DNA from: Nostoc sp. FACHB-152 | Lineage (GTDB): Bacteria > Cyanobacteriota > Cyanobacteriia > Cyanobacteriales > Nostocaceae | Direction of reading: 5' to 3' | Assembly: GCF_014697475.1 (NCBI RefSeq) | Contig: NZ_JACJRV010000056.1 | Coordinates: 1 to 46,841, forward strand | Length of the DNA: 46,841 nucleotides | Part shown: positions 40,201 through 46,841 of the stretch, in pieces | Position numbering within the stretch: position 1 is the stretch's first letter | How the letters are laid out: the number at the start of each line of letters is the position of its first letter | Notes under the pieces: generated by a model | Database searches by the model: none | What the model saw: the letters and a program-made list of their open reading frames with translations, nothing else | Told to the model about the DNA's origin: nothing | Made by a program: the position numbers and the translations under genes

Positions 40201-40239
40201 AGCACACAGGCGGATTTTGTTGTATTTAGGTGATGACAT
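37237..40239 (-). CDS. pPIWI-RE protein (prokaryotic PIWI)
   Basis: 1000 residues. The gene trio and ends match the pPIWI-RE family: an N-terminal X-type region, a MID-like part (about 510-560, KELTIEIWYINESTRDALIK), and an RNase H-like PIWI domain (about 610-1000) with strands GKVGVLVELYGE (609-620) and DTLLLCDAQNIRR (812-824), ending in HWAVLTHELRRMA (954-966) and PIVLHLAAQ. These proteins are predicted to use nucleic-acid guides or bind R-loops and restrict plasmids and phages. Between about 418 and 495 are three imperfect copies of EEQFKxRYDKFLKKQE-like coiled coil. It is last in the operon, 44 bases after the helicase. Confidence 0.75.
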   Translation of the reverse strand: MSSPKYNKIRLCAFRLKHNLPAKNFYALKFPETVKDSLKNLVAERDSRPKDKVGIPITSLNEALRASIPGLIYIGKIWEKNWLYSPVEIPIDKLSVIFSHWLDTEFPDEHPNKRKKGITFDQRQAVMQQLSNPNNFKWEMVTLETELWKKYANGTANITENADGFILLPDILATQLSDPNLKFKLSDETIQFYRCAPIEGAGAELISWPPLSYTENKHTYYYSIVLTLKVQTVPFQPYPQLQCDMSIRRWCSRNDTGLLPGGQASSVYIRTKLQWKGLNPYGYTEYFQVAPLVWKGEPKWNNNLAGLLDQFNPLPYTPEQILANPTQALNFSNIPNICVTYKDGIIPGHKVGKGLPPTNRRQLAEQIALLLKDDWELIEDERFNYQINTKQSAQIFDLPKPDGTSWTMGIPKRKKAESEEQFKDRYDKFLKKQELERDKLKSKYNVSEEQFKARYEKLLIKQESERNTFHKKEDETDEEFKIRYDNLLEEFTEKLRSESKRLCEAIRNCIGKELTIEIWYINESTRDALIKAIWYCLGLKTATTGIHNFPDIDLTVTIRTQEIGKLAERLALSTDKTKKPNSKQREEAIKSRKAEVAKTVNQMQPVTGKVGVLVELYGENHWKPEWTDPLAAIRLGFVQDKIDRVSKFLVPEHEELKKEYEKTAKDKGRELNRHEQNEINRLQEELPQKAITSFLDLLRSLGVQIAPPRIVIPSAILPEPLTYVGLWLVNRTSKTSAHGKQQLIPVMVKMRSDSQTIEATFNGLSDWIPYDEALRKINSKGTSITGDNNELKKEIKGFIKRMLQTKELRGKDTLLLCDAQNIRRYWTWLQDTQISQDGIVFGTESPQMMSKLRVVRVRQDGETPEWYALHDQEKQKVKLFDNLLELEQISVATEGLFNTNSNERIFLSIGQKSNTMPKEKRDFSKLDKPQLHWSNPAILELVVACIQPKDEPWHWAVLTHELRRMALQYKDTLARPIVLHLAAQMGDYVLMVDEDSSEDE

Positions 40240-40283
40240 AAATCAAATTATTTGTAAATTTGTGAAATGTTTACGGAAGAACA

Positions 40284-43200
40284 TCAGAAAAGATTTTTAG
40301 TTTTGGCGATCGCTTCATAAAATGGGCGATAAAGAGCTTGAACTATCTGCCTATCCCGTTGGGTAATCTGAAAATCATCCTCCTCAAAATAAGGTTGTAG
40401 CAAATCTCGGATGCCAATAAGGATACTTGTTGAAGGGGTATCCTCTTGTTCATTCATCTGTGCAACATTAAGCCCAAACTTGGCATCGCACCAAAAGAGT
40501 TCTGCATTACTACTGCCGCGAATAAGCCGACCTACTACCTGCCAAAGTGAAACAGCAATATCCCAATGCATAGCAGGTAAGTTTTTTTCATCAAGAGTTC
40601 TTAGCCTTACTGGTAGGTGTAGCAACCGCAACCATTGACGATAAGCTGTGTCTCGAAAATTATTACCTAAGTCTTCCAGATTTTCTGACTCAAATGTTTT
40701 GTAATTTTCAATTGCCCAACGGTTTATGGAGTGAATCGCATAACTGAGGTCATCAGGGCTTGGGTGGGGTAAAACCAGGAAGTAAGCTGCCCCAATTACT
40801 GCCATTCCTTTCTCATCAACAATATTGTGACCACGCTCTATCGCTTTTAGCGGGGCTATTAGAATTACCTTGTCAGGTTTATTGGCAAACTCAGATACTC
40901 GTCCTCTTTGCAATGTGTTATGACTTTCATTCTCTGAATCATCATCTAGCCATTCAGATTTATTATCATCTCTTGTTAAAGCTATAACTCGATTTCCCCA
41001 CCCTAGACGAACTAAATGTTCGTGGACTATTTTTACTTGTTCATAGCTATTAACTACCAACAATATTTTTCGTCCTTTAAGGTCTATTAGTTTCTGTTCT
41101 AAATATTCTTCCTCTACTAACTTCGTGACAATTTTCTCCAAGTTCTTCTGTTTTTTATCCCCTGTTCCTGATACAAAGATTGGTCGATTTTGCTCATCGT
41201 ATAACGGTAAAAACTCAGAGGAGATTGAAAATCCCTTATTAGTATTTGGTGACAGGACTCCGGTTACTGGTACATCAACGTGGTATGCCGGAGATTTACC
41301 CGCCCAACTTGTTCCTGACATCAGCAATATATGCGGACTTGCTATGTTGTCACTGGCGAACAAATCATTGAAATGTAGAAGTGACCAACGACCAACACCC
41401 GTACAACGAAAAAACCGCAGACTTCCTAACTGTTCTTTATAAGATTTGTGATACTGGAATGCCAACTGATTTCCCATTGGCATCGCGGGAATTATTGCGT
41501 TGTAGTCTGCGGGTGGTGCTTGAAACCACATTGAATCTTCTGCTTCTAGTTTGAGGGTATCTTGTACTTGCCTCCAGTGACGCATCATAAAGTAAAGTTT
41601 GTTTTGTAGAACGCAGACTAATAATGCAAACTCTAACTTAACGGCAATTTCTTGAATCTTCTGTGGTTCTAAAGGAATAGTGGCTTGTTTCTTGACCCAT
41701 TCAATAAGAGAATTTTTCTTACCACTGGCTTTATGAGTGAGGGTAAAAAGTAAATCCTTGTCATTGTCTAGATTATTTATATAAGGTTCAAATATATCCT
41801 TCATTAAATTATCGGCATTTTCTGTTCCGGCTAAATCAATAGCAACTTCTCGCAATAGCAACCAATCTGTAAAATATTTTTTACTATTTTGCCATTGAGA
41901 TAATTCAGGATAGTCCCCTCCTAACATCCAATAAATTTGGTCTGTGACTCGTTTAGCTTGTTGAGAAGCATCCCACCAATCGCTGACGATTTTTTTGCTA
42001 AGTGGTTGAGAATTTTGACGTACCAATTCAGCTTCAACCTTTTGCAAAACTTCATCTAACCAAGCATCTCTTGTTGGTCGGCGTAATGTTTGCTCTGGGC
42101 TAAATGCCTTATCTAGATAAGCTTGATATTGGTCTACTTCATCCACAATTACTAAGTCACTACGCCTCCAAACCAACTCAGCATAAAGTAAGCTTTCTTG
42201 GTTGATCTGCTGTGGCACCCTACTATAAATTAGACTTCCCGGTGTAGCAATCCAGATGGAACCTTTTACTAAATCTCGTTCTTTTTGATGGAAAGAGCAT
42301 ACGCTGTAAGCAGGACAAGCCATTTTCGCTTTTAGTGACTCTGACTGTTTCTCATCTGCCTCATTATTTTCTATATCCGTTGATTCTGATTTTTTAATAA
42401 GTTGTAGAGAGAGACAAGGTTGTTTGCCTATTTCAAACGGTTTTGACATTTCTGGGTTAACCAAACCGCTCAGCAAGCAAGTATTACTTATCCATTGAAA
42501 ACCAGGATGTTCTTGATTGAATGGTTCTTCAGGATGGTTATTATAAACAGCTTGATGTAATCGATTAATATGACTCTTTCTGTTTGAATTTCCTAAAATT
42601 GGGGCAACATCGGTTACTCCTACATCAGCAAAAGTCTTAGCCAATTCAAAAATTTGAAGGATATCTCCTACGATTAACGTGATGTGTAATCCTTTTCTTG
42701 CTGCCCAAACTGCCAGAACTTTCATTAAGTTGGATTTGCCTGATGATACCATCCCTACTAGATGCATCATCTTGTTGATGGTTAGAGATTCAACTTGGAC
42801 TAAACAATCATTATCATTAAAAACCTGTAATTTGACATTCTTTATCCATGTTTTCCAGTGGGATTTTAGCCCCCGCTTACTACATTGTCTATCCATCCAT
42901 GCTGCGGTATCTTCTAGCTCTCTCCAAGTTATACAAAGTGGCTCTCGTAGGGATTTACCACTTAAATTGTGTCCGTTTGGCGGAGACTTTACAAGAGCAG
43001 AAGGGATTGTAATTGTTTCTATGATTCCATTTACTTCACACTTATATGTCTGGTCAGCTTCTGCCCATTTTATTTCGCGTCTTTTATATAATGGGATAGG
43101 ATTTTTTAATGTTTTGGCATATACGTCAAATCTAAAATTGGCAATTGTTATATTGCTATTGATTTTAAACTCTTTTAAAGATTCAGATACTTCATAGCCC

Positions 43201-43493
43201 CTCTGGTCTGCGGCCAAATTACGATAATTATTCAGTGCTTCTGACCATACATAAGGTCTTCTATACTCTGTTAATAGATAACGCCCAGAGGCATACATTT
43301 TATGTTGCAACTGACTCCAGCTTTTGGATTCTGGAATAGAGAAAGGATAACCAGTCAGCAATACCCATAGACTACTTGCGGGAGCATTAGGAACTAAAGA
43401 ACTTAATAAATACAGTCCTAACTCTACATCACATAAATTCTCGTCTAATCCTTCTTTGATTAGTCGAGTCCGCCATTCTTTTGTATTTCTCAT
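40284..43493 (-). CDS. DinG-like SF2 helicase of the pPIWI-RE island
   Basis: 1069 residues from the ATG at 43493, which overlaps the stop of the upstream gene by 4 nt; an upstream TTG is less likely. Walker A is LVGMVSSGKSN (about 245-254), Walker B IVDEVD (about 449-454), and motif VI is QVVGRLIRGSS near the C-terminus. Four cysteines (about 339, 360, 393, 399) between Walker A and B are placed like the iron-sulphur ligands of XPD/DinG helicases. DinG-type helicases unwind R-loops and forked DNA, consistent with the predicted target of pPIWI-RE. The long N-terminal 240 residues are family-specific. Confidence 0.75.
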   Translation of the reverse strand: MRNTKEWRTRLIKEGLDENLCDVELGLYLLSSLVPNAPASSLWVLLTGYPFSIPESKSWSQLQHKMYASGRYLLTEYRRPYVWSEALNNYRNLAADQRGYEVSESLKEFKINSNITIANFRFDVYAKTLKNPIPLYKRREIKWAEADQTYKCEVNGIIETITIPSALVKSPPNGHNLSGKSLREPLCITWRELEDTAAWMDRQCSKRGLKSHWKTWIKNVKLQVFNDNDCLVQVESLTINKMMHLVGMVSSGKSNLMKVLAVWAARKGLHITLIVGDILQIFELAKTFADVGVTDVAPILGNSNRKSHINRLHQAVYNNHPEEPFNQEHPGFQWISNTCLLSGLVNPEMSKPFEIGKQPCLSLQLIKKSESTDIENNEADEKQSESLKAKMACPAYSVCSFHQKERDLVKGSIWIATPGSLIYSRVPQQINQESLLYAELVWRRSDLVIVDEVDQYQAYLDKAFSPEQTLRRPTRDAWLDEVLQKVEAELVRQNSQPLSKKIVSDWWDASQQAKRVTDQIYWMLGGDYPELSQWQNSKKYFTDWLLLREVAIDLAGTENADNLMKDIFEPYINNLDNDKDLLFTLTHKASGKKNSLIEWVKKQATIPLEPQKIQEIAVKLEFALLVCVLQNKLYFMMRHWRQVQDTLKLEAEDSMWFQAPPADYNAIIPAMPMGNQLAFQYHKSYKEQLGSLRFFRCTGVGRWSLLHFNDLFASDNIASPHILLMSGTSWAGKSPAYHVDVPVTGVLSPNTNKGFSISSEFLPLYDEQNRPIFVSGTGDKKQKNLEKIVTKLVEEEYLEQKLIDLKGRKILLVVNSYEQVKIVHEHLVRLGWGNRVIALTRDDNKSEWLDDDSENESHNTLQRGRVSEFANKPDKVILIAPLKAIERGHNIVDEKGMAVIGAAYFLVLPHPSPDDLSYAIHSINRWAIENYKTFESENLEDLGNNFRDTAYRQWLRLLHLPVRLRTLDEKNLPAMHWDIAVSLWQVVGRLIRGSSNAELFWCDAKFGLNVAQMNEQEDTPSTSILIGIRDLLQPYFEEDDFQITQRDRQIVQALYRPFYEAIAKTKNLF

Positions 43494-44758
43494 AATTGAC
43501 AAATTTTTAATTTTTTCTCAACTGCTTTTATAAAAGTCCCTTCAAACATTGCCTGAGACTTTTTTAATTTAACTGGACAGTGATTTATAAACTCTTGAAT
43601 ATACTCGTCTCCATACTCTCTAATTTCATCAGCAAATACAAAAAATGCTTCGTGGTATGGCTGATGGGGAAGTCTAGGTATAGGCTCGTTAACCTTTTTA
43701 GCTAAGTTATATGCAGATTCCCAAAACTTTACGTCAACTGCCCAGACTGTTTTATCAGGAAAGACAATATGCAGGTCGTATTTATCAAAATCTGGATAGA
43801 GAGTTACTTCTAATCCTAACTCCTTCATACGTTTTTCTATTCTTAGTTCTGCACACCCTGGTCGATGAATAAAATATCGCAGCCCTTTTTTCAGCCATAA
43901 AACTTGGTCATCTTTATCACATTCAAAAGGAACTGGAGCTTTTTTTTGTTTAGCACAGTGTTTGTTTTCACACTTTAATTGATTGTCCACAGTCCGATGC
44001 ATTAACCCGCCACAGTGACCGCAGCAATAAAACTTTCCCTGTTTTTTGTAAGAAGCAGGAGCTTCTTCATAGCTATCTTCTAAGACTTTTTGTAATGGCT
44101 TGAGTTGCAGAACTGCTTTTACATCTCGCTCGCCCTTTGTGATTACAGGGTTGCTAACAAGTAAACGGCGAAACTCTATATATAAGTTTGGGTTTTGTGC
44201 AGATTTTCTAAAAACTTCTTCCATCACCTCTTTTTGAATCCGCTCGGCTTCGCTAATATATGAACCATCTAACTCAATACAAAAACCACTAGGCTTTTGG
44301 TCTTCAACAAATTGAACATCTTTCCACTCTTCTGGACAGTTAATTTCAATAGTCCAATCTCTAATAGGATGTTCCGCCCAGTTACTGAGGAAATCTGGAA
44401 CCCCTTGAGGTTGGGTTTTACTTTGCATTACACAATTAGCTTGTAATTTTTCTACTCCTAGTTGCAGAACTGCTGGGTAAGGGAAAAGTTTTAGCTTTTG
44501 CATTTGTTGTGCATACTGAACTATTCCCTTAGCTATCTGACGCAGGGTTGGTTCATCTGTTGTCTTGACATTTTTTGAGCTTGCCTTTGGTTTTGTATCA
44601 GGTTTATCGCCTGGCACGTAGGAGTTAATGTCAAATCTTCTCTGCCCAGATGGGGTTCGGATTGCCTTAATTTTGCCCGCAGCTTCCCATCGTCTCAAGG
44701 AGTCAACGCTCACTCCCAGCCGTCGTGCTGCCTCTTTTGGGCTTACATACTCTGAAAT
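43490..44758 (-). CDS. REase-like subunit of the pPIWI-RE island: MerR-type HTH, zinc ribbon, PD-(D/E)XK
   Basis: 422 residues if started at ATT (44758). The frame before the first GTG (44713) reads SEYVSPKEAARRLG, the missing first part of a MerR-type winged helix (VSVDSLRRWEAAGKIKAIRT), so the GTG start would cut the HTH. ATT has GAGG 8 nt upstream and an extended -10 promoter. A zinc ribbon has CCGHCG and CENKHC (about 245-270), and the nuclease core is KYDLHIVF followed by WAVDVKFWE (Asp-x-Lys). It is the first gene of the operon, coupled to the helicase. Confidence 0.7.
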   Translation of the reverse strand: MSEYVSPKEAARRLGVSVDSLRRWEAAGKIKAIRTPSGQRRFDINSYVPGDKPDTKPKASSKNVKTTDEPTLRQIAKGIVQYAQQMQKLKLFPYPAVLQLGVEKLQANCVMQSKTQPQGVPDFLSNWAEHPIRDWTIEINCPEEWKDVQFVEDQKPSGFCIELDGSYISEAERIQKEVMEEVFRKSAQNPNLYIEFRRLLVSNPVITKGERDVKAVLQLKPLQKVLEDSYEEAPASYKKQGKFYCCGHCGGLMHRTVDNQLKCENKHCAKQKKAPVPFECDKDDQVLWLKKGLRYFIHRPGCAELRIEKRMKELGLEVTLYPDFDKYDLHIVFPDKTVWAVDVKFWESAYNLAKKVNEPIPRLPHQPYHEAFFVFADEIREYGDEYIQEFINHCPVKLKKSQAMFEGTFIKAVEKKLKICQL

Positions 44759-44784
44759 TGGTTTTTCCTCAATTCTTGTTTTTT

Positions 44785-44793
44785 ACTATAGCA
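44785..44793 (-). promoter_or_regulatory. Extended -10 promoter of the pPIWI-RE operon
   Basis: TGCTATAGT on the minus strand lies about 27 bases before the ATT start and leaves a leader of about 20 nt with GAGG. A -35 is not clear, as often with extended -10 promoters. Confidence 0.5.
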
Positions 44794-44806
44794 TTGTCTA
44801 GCTTTA

Positions 44807-44826
44807 CCTATGCAAACCTATGCAAA
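44807..44826. repeat. Tandem 10-bp repeat CCTATGCAAA in the pPIWI-RE promoter
   Basis: Two perfect head-to-tail copies lie upstream of the -10. One helical turn apart, they could bind the MerR-type HTH of the first gene product. Confidence 0.5.
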
Positions 44827-45033
44827 AATTTATGAAAATATCCATGAGGGGGGCTGGATAACTTATATATAAAGGCTTCTGGCTCTTCAAAAAAAAACCT
44901 TGATGCACTCCTTATGCTTCTGAAGCGTGCTGCGTAAGTCCTATCTCTTAAATATTCGCGATCGCACCCTTAGCTTGCCGCATTGAATACAGTCTGTTAT
45001 CTTGGACTGGTACAAATTTACTAAATAATCTAT

Positions 45034-45294
45034 ATGCCCCAAAATCGGCGTACTAGCGCAGAAATGGCTTCTTTAGCTTCTGTTATCCTTAACGATCCAC
45101 GTTCTAGTGCTACATCAAAGCAGCTTGCTGCATCTGTTTTGTCTCAGGCAGCACCTTCAGACCCTAGAGGTTATGGTCAACGCAGAACTAGCGCAGAAAT
45201 GGCAAGTCTTGCTAGTAAGGTTCTTGCCAGTCACTTCTCTACTGACATTGACAAAGAGTTGGCAGGTTCTGTCCTCTCTCAAAGGGCATATTAA
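45034..45294 (+). CDS. Small tandem-repeat protein, 86 aa
   Basis: Two copies of a repeat RRTSAEMASLAS followed 20-25 residues later by a LA(A/G)SVLSQ end (about 5-36 and 50-84). Short proteins with a T/S-x-E-x-A-S-x-A-S pattern are scattered in bacteria; I recall them as uncharacterised. A strong terminator follows at 45335. Not obviously linked with its neighbours. Confidence 0.6.
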   Translation: MPQNRRTSAEMASLASVILNDPRSSATSKQLAASVLSQAAPSDPRGYGQRRTSAEMASLASKVLASHFSTDIDKELAGSVLSQRAY

Positions 45295-45334
45295 TTCAAT
45301 TCCGCCTTCACTTGCGATCGCTCCATAGCGATTT

Positions 45335-45395
45335 AAAGGCTACTTGGATGCTCAAGCCAGGAAGTAATCTGATTTCAGACAAAAAGTAGCCTTTT
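45335..45395 (+). terminator. Terminator after the tandem-repeat protein gene
   Basis: AAAGGCTACTT (45335-45345) pairs perfectly with AAGTAGCCTTT (45384-45394) around 38 nt and ends in TTTT. The long loop is unusual; it may carry additional structure. Confidence 0.55.
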
Positions 45396-45429
45396 GTCCG
45401 TTTGTAAGAAAACTGAATATTCAGAAAAA

Positions 45430-45519
45430 TTACTTTATCTTATTGACAAAATATTCTATATCTTCCAAAGCTTTTTCATAGTTTCCACTGGGAAGATTTA
45501 CTTCTGTTCCATCTGGCAT
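45430..45519 (-). CDS. Very small ORF after the methyltransferase, 29 aa
   Basis: MPDGTEVNLPSGNYEKALED and IEYFVNKIK, with an in-frame GTG four codons upstream. It lies downstream of the methyltransferase on the same strand. Composition is protein-like; it may be a relic of a longer gene. Confidence 0.35.
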   Translation of the reverse strand: MPDGTEVNLPSGNYEKALEDIEYFVNKIK

Positions 45520-45561
45520 TTTATATACCACTAACTTAAATCACCGCTAGTTCTAAACTTT

Positions 45562-46404
45562 TTATACAACTTCCATAATTGTAGGCAAAATGTATGATTC
45601 AACAGGATAGTTAGTGATGAACAGCTCCTTGCCTTTGTCTGCCTTCCCCTGTTTGTAGTTGTTCATCCCGTATTGCAACTCCCATTCATAAATGTAGGCA
45701 AAGGCAAAGTTACGCCGCACTTGTTCACAATTATCGTAAGTGATCAACCATTTATGTGAACATTCCGCCATCAGCTTGGCAAAGCGAGAATGGTCAAAAC
45801 AGGTATGCAGATCACCTTTCTTACCATAAAGCTTAGATTGAGTCTTGCTGAGATAAGGTGGATCTAGAAAGATAAATACATCATCCCCTGGTTCAGTAAG
45901 TAGGGTGCTGTAATCTAAGTTAGTCACACGGGTATTAATAAAACAACCATCCAAGGCTGCTAACCGCTCAATCGAAGAGTCTGTAAACCGACTTTTGAAA
46001 GAAGCACTACTATAACCGCCACTCTCAATCGTTCCCGAAAAGGTAATCCGGTTAAGAACAAAGAACCGCACCGCACGATATAGTGGACTCATGGTACTTG
46101 TATCTGCGGCAGCGAGAGATTTAAACAAGGCACGTCCATCTGTTGTCTGTTTTTTTACTTTCCAGACAGACTCAACTAGCTCTGGTAGATTAGTTTTGAC
46201 CATGAACCAGAAGTAATACAGTTCTGGGTTGAGATCATTAACCCAGCAAGGCATACTAGGATGCTGCTGTGAAACATGAAAAAATACAGAACCTCCGCCA
46301 ACAAAAGGTTCGCGGAACTCCTTAAATTTAGGAGGTAGGTAGTGAGCAATTTGAGGAATTGCCTTTTGTTTACCGCCGGGATAACGTAATGGACTTTTAA
46401 GCAT
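45562..46404 (-). CDS. DNA adenine methyltransferase, D12 class (Dam-like)
   Basis: 280 residues. SPLRYPGGKQKAI (about 4-16) and REPFVGGGSVFFHV (about 32-45) are the SAM-binding motifs, and FLDPPYLSKTQ (about 180-190) the catalytic DPPY, typical of D12 N6-adenine methyltransferases. It overlaps the C-terminal endonuclease fragment by 8 nt, so it was the modification half of a type II system. With the endonuclease broken by the MITE it acts as a solitary methylase, protecting the plasmid from enzymes with the same site. Confidence 0.85.
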   Translation of the reverse strand: MLKSPLRYPGGKQKAIPQIAHYLPPKFKEFREPFVGGGSVFFHVSQQHPSMPCWVNDLNPELYYFWFMVKTNLPELVESVWKVKKQTTDGRALFKSLAAADTSTMSPLYRAVRFFVLNRITFSGTIESGGYSSASFKSRFTDSSIERLAALDGCFINTRVTNLDYSTLLTEPGDDVFIFLDPPYLSKTQSKLYGKKGDLHTCFDHSRFAKLMAECSHKWLITYDNCEQVRRNFAFAYIYEWELQYGMNNYKQGKADKGKELFITNYPVESYILPTIMEVV

Positions 46405-46740
46405 AAGGAATTATCGTAGCAGGAAGCGGATTTTTTAGTGCTTTAGTATCAAATTTCAAACTAGGAGAGTTTTTAATTTGGCTGGATGCGGTATGTAAGC
46501 GCATAGAAATTTCCCATCCATTATTAAAAATCAAATTTACATACTGTCTGTTGACCGTTGCTATCACATTAGTAGGGATTTGGATTTGTGCAAACTGCTG
46601 AATAGTCAGGGTTTTGGCGTGAGTATCAACAATAATTTTGTAGTAATTCACATCACCAACAAGGTACTGAAATAACTTAGTGGCACAAATGGAAGCATGG
46701 CTATTAATAAATTGGCTCACCAAATGACAGACGGGAGTAT
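46397..46740 (-). pseudogene. Type II restriction endonuclease, C-terminal part, cut by the MITE
   Basis: The frame from the target duplication reads TPVCHLVSQFINSHAS, then NYYKIIVDTHAKTLTIQQF, and finishes with NGWEISMRLHTASS and SPSLKFD, which resembles the C-terminal end of type II endonucleases. Without the MITE it continues the N-terminal half at 102-627. Internal TTG/GTG codons could start a 108-residue fragment but not an active enzyme. Confidence 0.75.
46732..46740. repeat. Target-site duplication of the MITE (copy 2)
   Basis: CGGGAGTAT, identical to 102-110, abutting the MITE end at 46741. Confidence 0.85.
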
Positions 46741-46841
46741 CTTAAGGGGCTACAAAAAGGGCTAGAATGCAGACAGAATAAGTCTCATAGCTCTTTGACC
46801 TTGTTGGTAGAAAGGACGCTTATTAGGACTTAATGTCAATA
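46741..46841. mobile_element. MITE, first half (continues at 1-101 across the circle)
   Basis: The inverted end CTTAAGGGGCTACAAAAAGG plus GCTAGAATGC (46741-46770) matches the complement of 72-101. Total length across the junction is 202 bp. No coding frame. Confidence 0.85.

Noticed and set aside
45562-46404. Methyltransferase specificity GATC
   Set aside because: D12-class enzymes often methylate GATC, but the target cannot be read from sequence by eye.

Overview
The window looks like a complete circular plasmid of a filamentous heterocyst-type cyanobacterium (Nostocales), opened at an arbitrary point. The cyanobacterial signs are the HIP1 octamer GCGATCGC scattered throughout (for example at 7633 and 25208), short Nostoc-type dispersed repeats, and the families present. 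Circularity is inferred from a 202-bp MITE split by the window ends. Its 30-bp inverted termini lie at 72-101 and 46741-46770, it is flanked by the 9-bp duplication CGGGAGTAT (102-110 and 46732-46740), and it interrupts one restriction endonuclease gene whose two halves sit at the two ends of the window.

Layout. 1-627: first part of the MITE and the N-terminal half of the broken endonuclease. 890-6491 (minus): a plasmid-maintenance operon running from a ParM-like actin and its probable partner, through small proteins and two membrane proteins, to a large P-loop ATPase. 6492-7578: palindromic control region with a small ribbon-helix-helix gene. 7579-10110: primase/VirE-type replication protein. 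10164-12636: methyltransferase and a MobV relaxase with a CHC2/TOPRIM tail. 12637-14172: two arrays of 11-bp-phased iterons, a small protein and an HU-like protein. 14276-23795: defence-like region with a GIY-YIG nuclease, a PspA homologue carrying an inserted membrane segment beside a PD-(D/E)XK nuclease, and an McrB-McrC set with ASCH and GNAT-PIN proteins. 24313-25823: a second partition system (ParA plus ribbon-helix-helix protein) bracketed by 8-bp repeat arrays. 26078-28715 (minus): 30 tRNA or tRNA-like genes head to tail, with a promoter at about 28802-28830 and an HNH nuclease gene upstream. 29529-36734: small plasmid genes, a DUF4365 pair, a toxin-antitoxin pair, a second GIY-YIG protein, restriction-gene remnants and a tyrosine recombinase. 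37237-44758 (minus): a three-gene pPIWI-RE island. 45034-46841: a small repeat protein, an adenine methyltransferase, the C-terminal half of its endonuclease and the rest of the MITE.

How the genes fit together. Replication, two unrelated partition systems and a relaxase explain maintenance and spread. Most of the rest is conflict machinery: a type IV restriction set, a prokaryotic PIWI system, a decayed type II restriction-modification system, a toxin-antitoxin pair and several nuclease pairs. The tRNA array reads 19 of the 20 amino acids (no readable Ile), so it could support translation if host tRNAs are attacked or if the plasmid enters a new host. Several of its members are structurally aberrant or interrupted by short repeats. 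Function statements are from motif reading by eye; no database search was possible.
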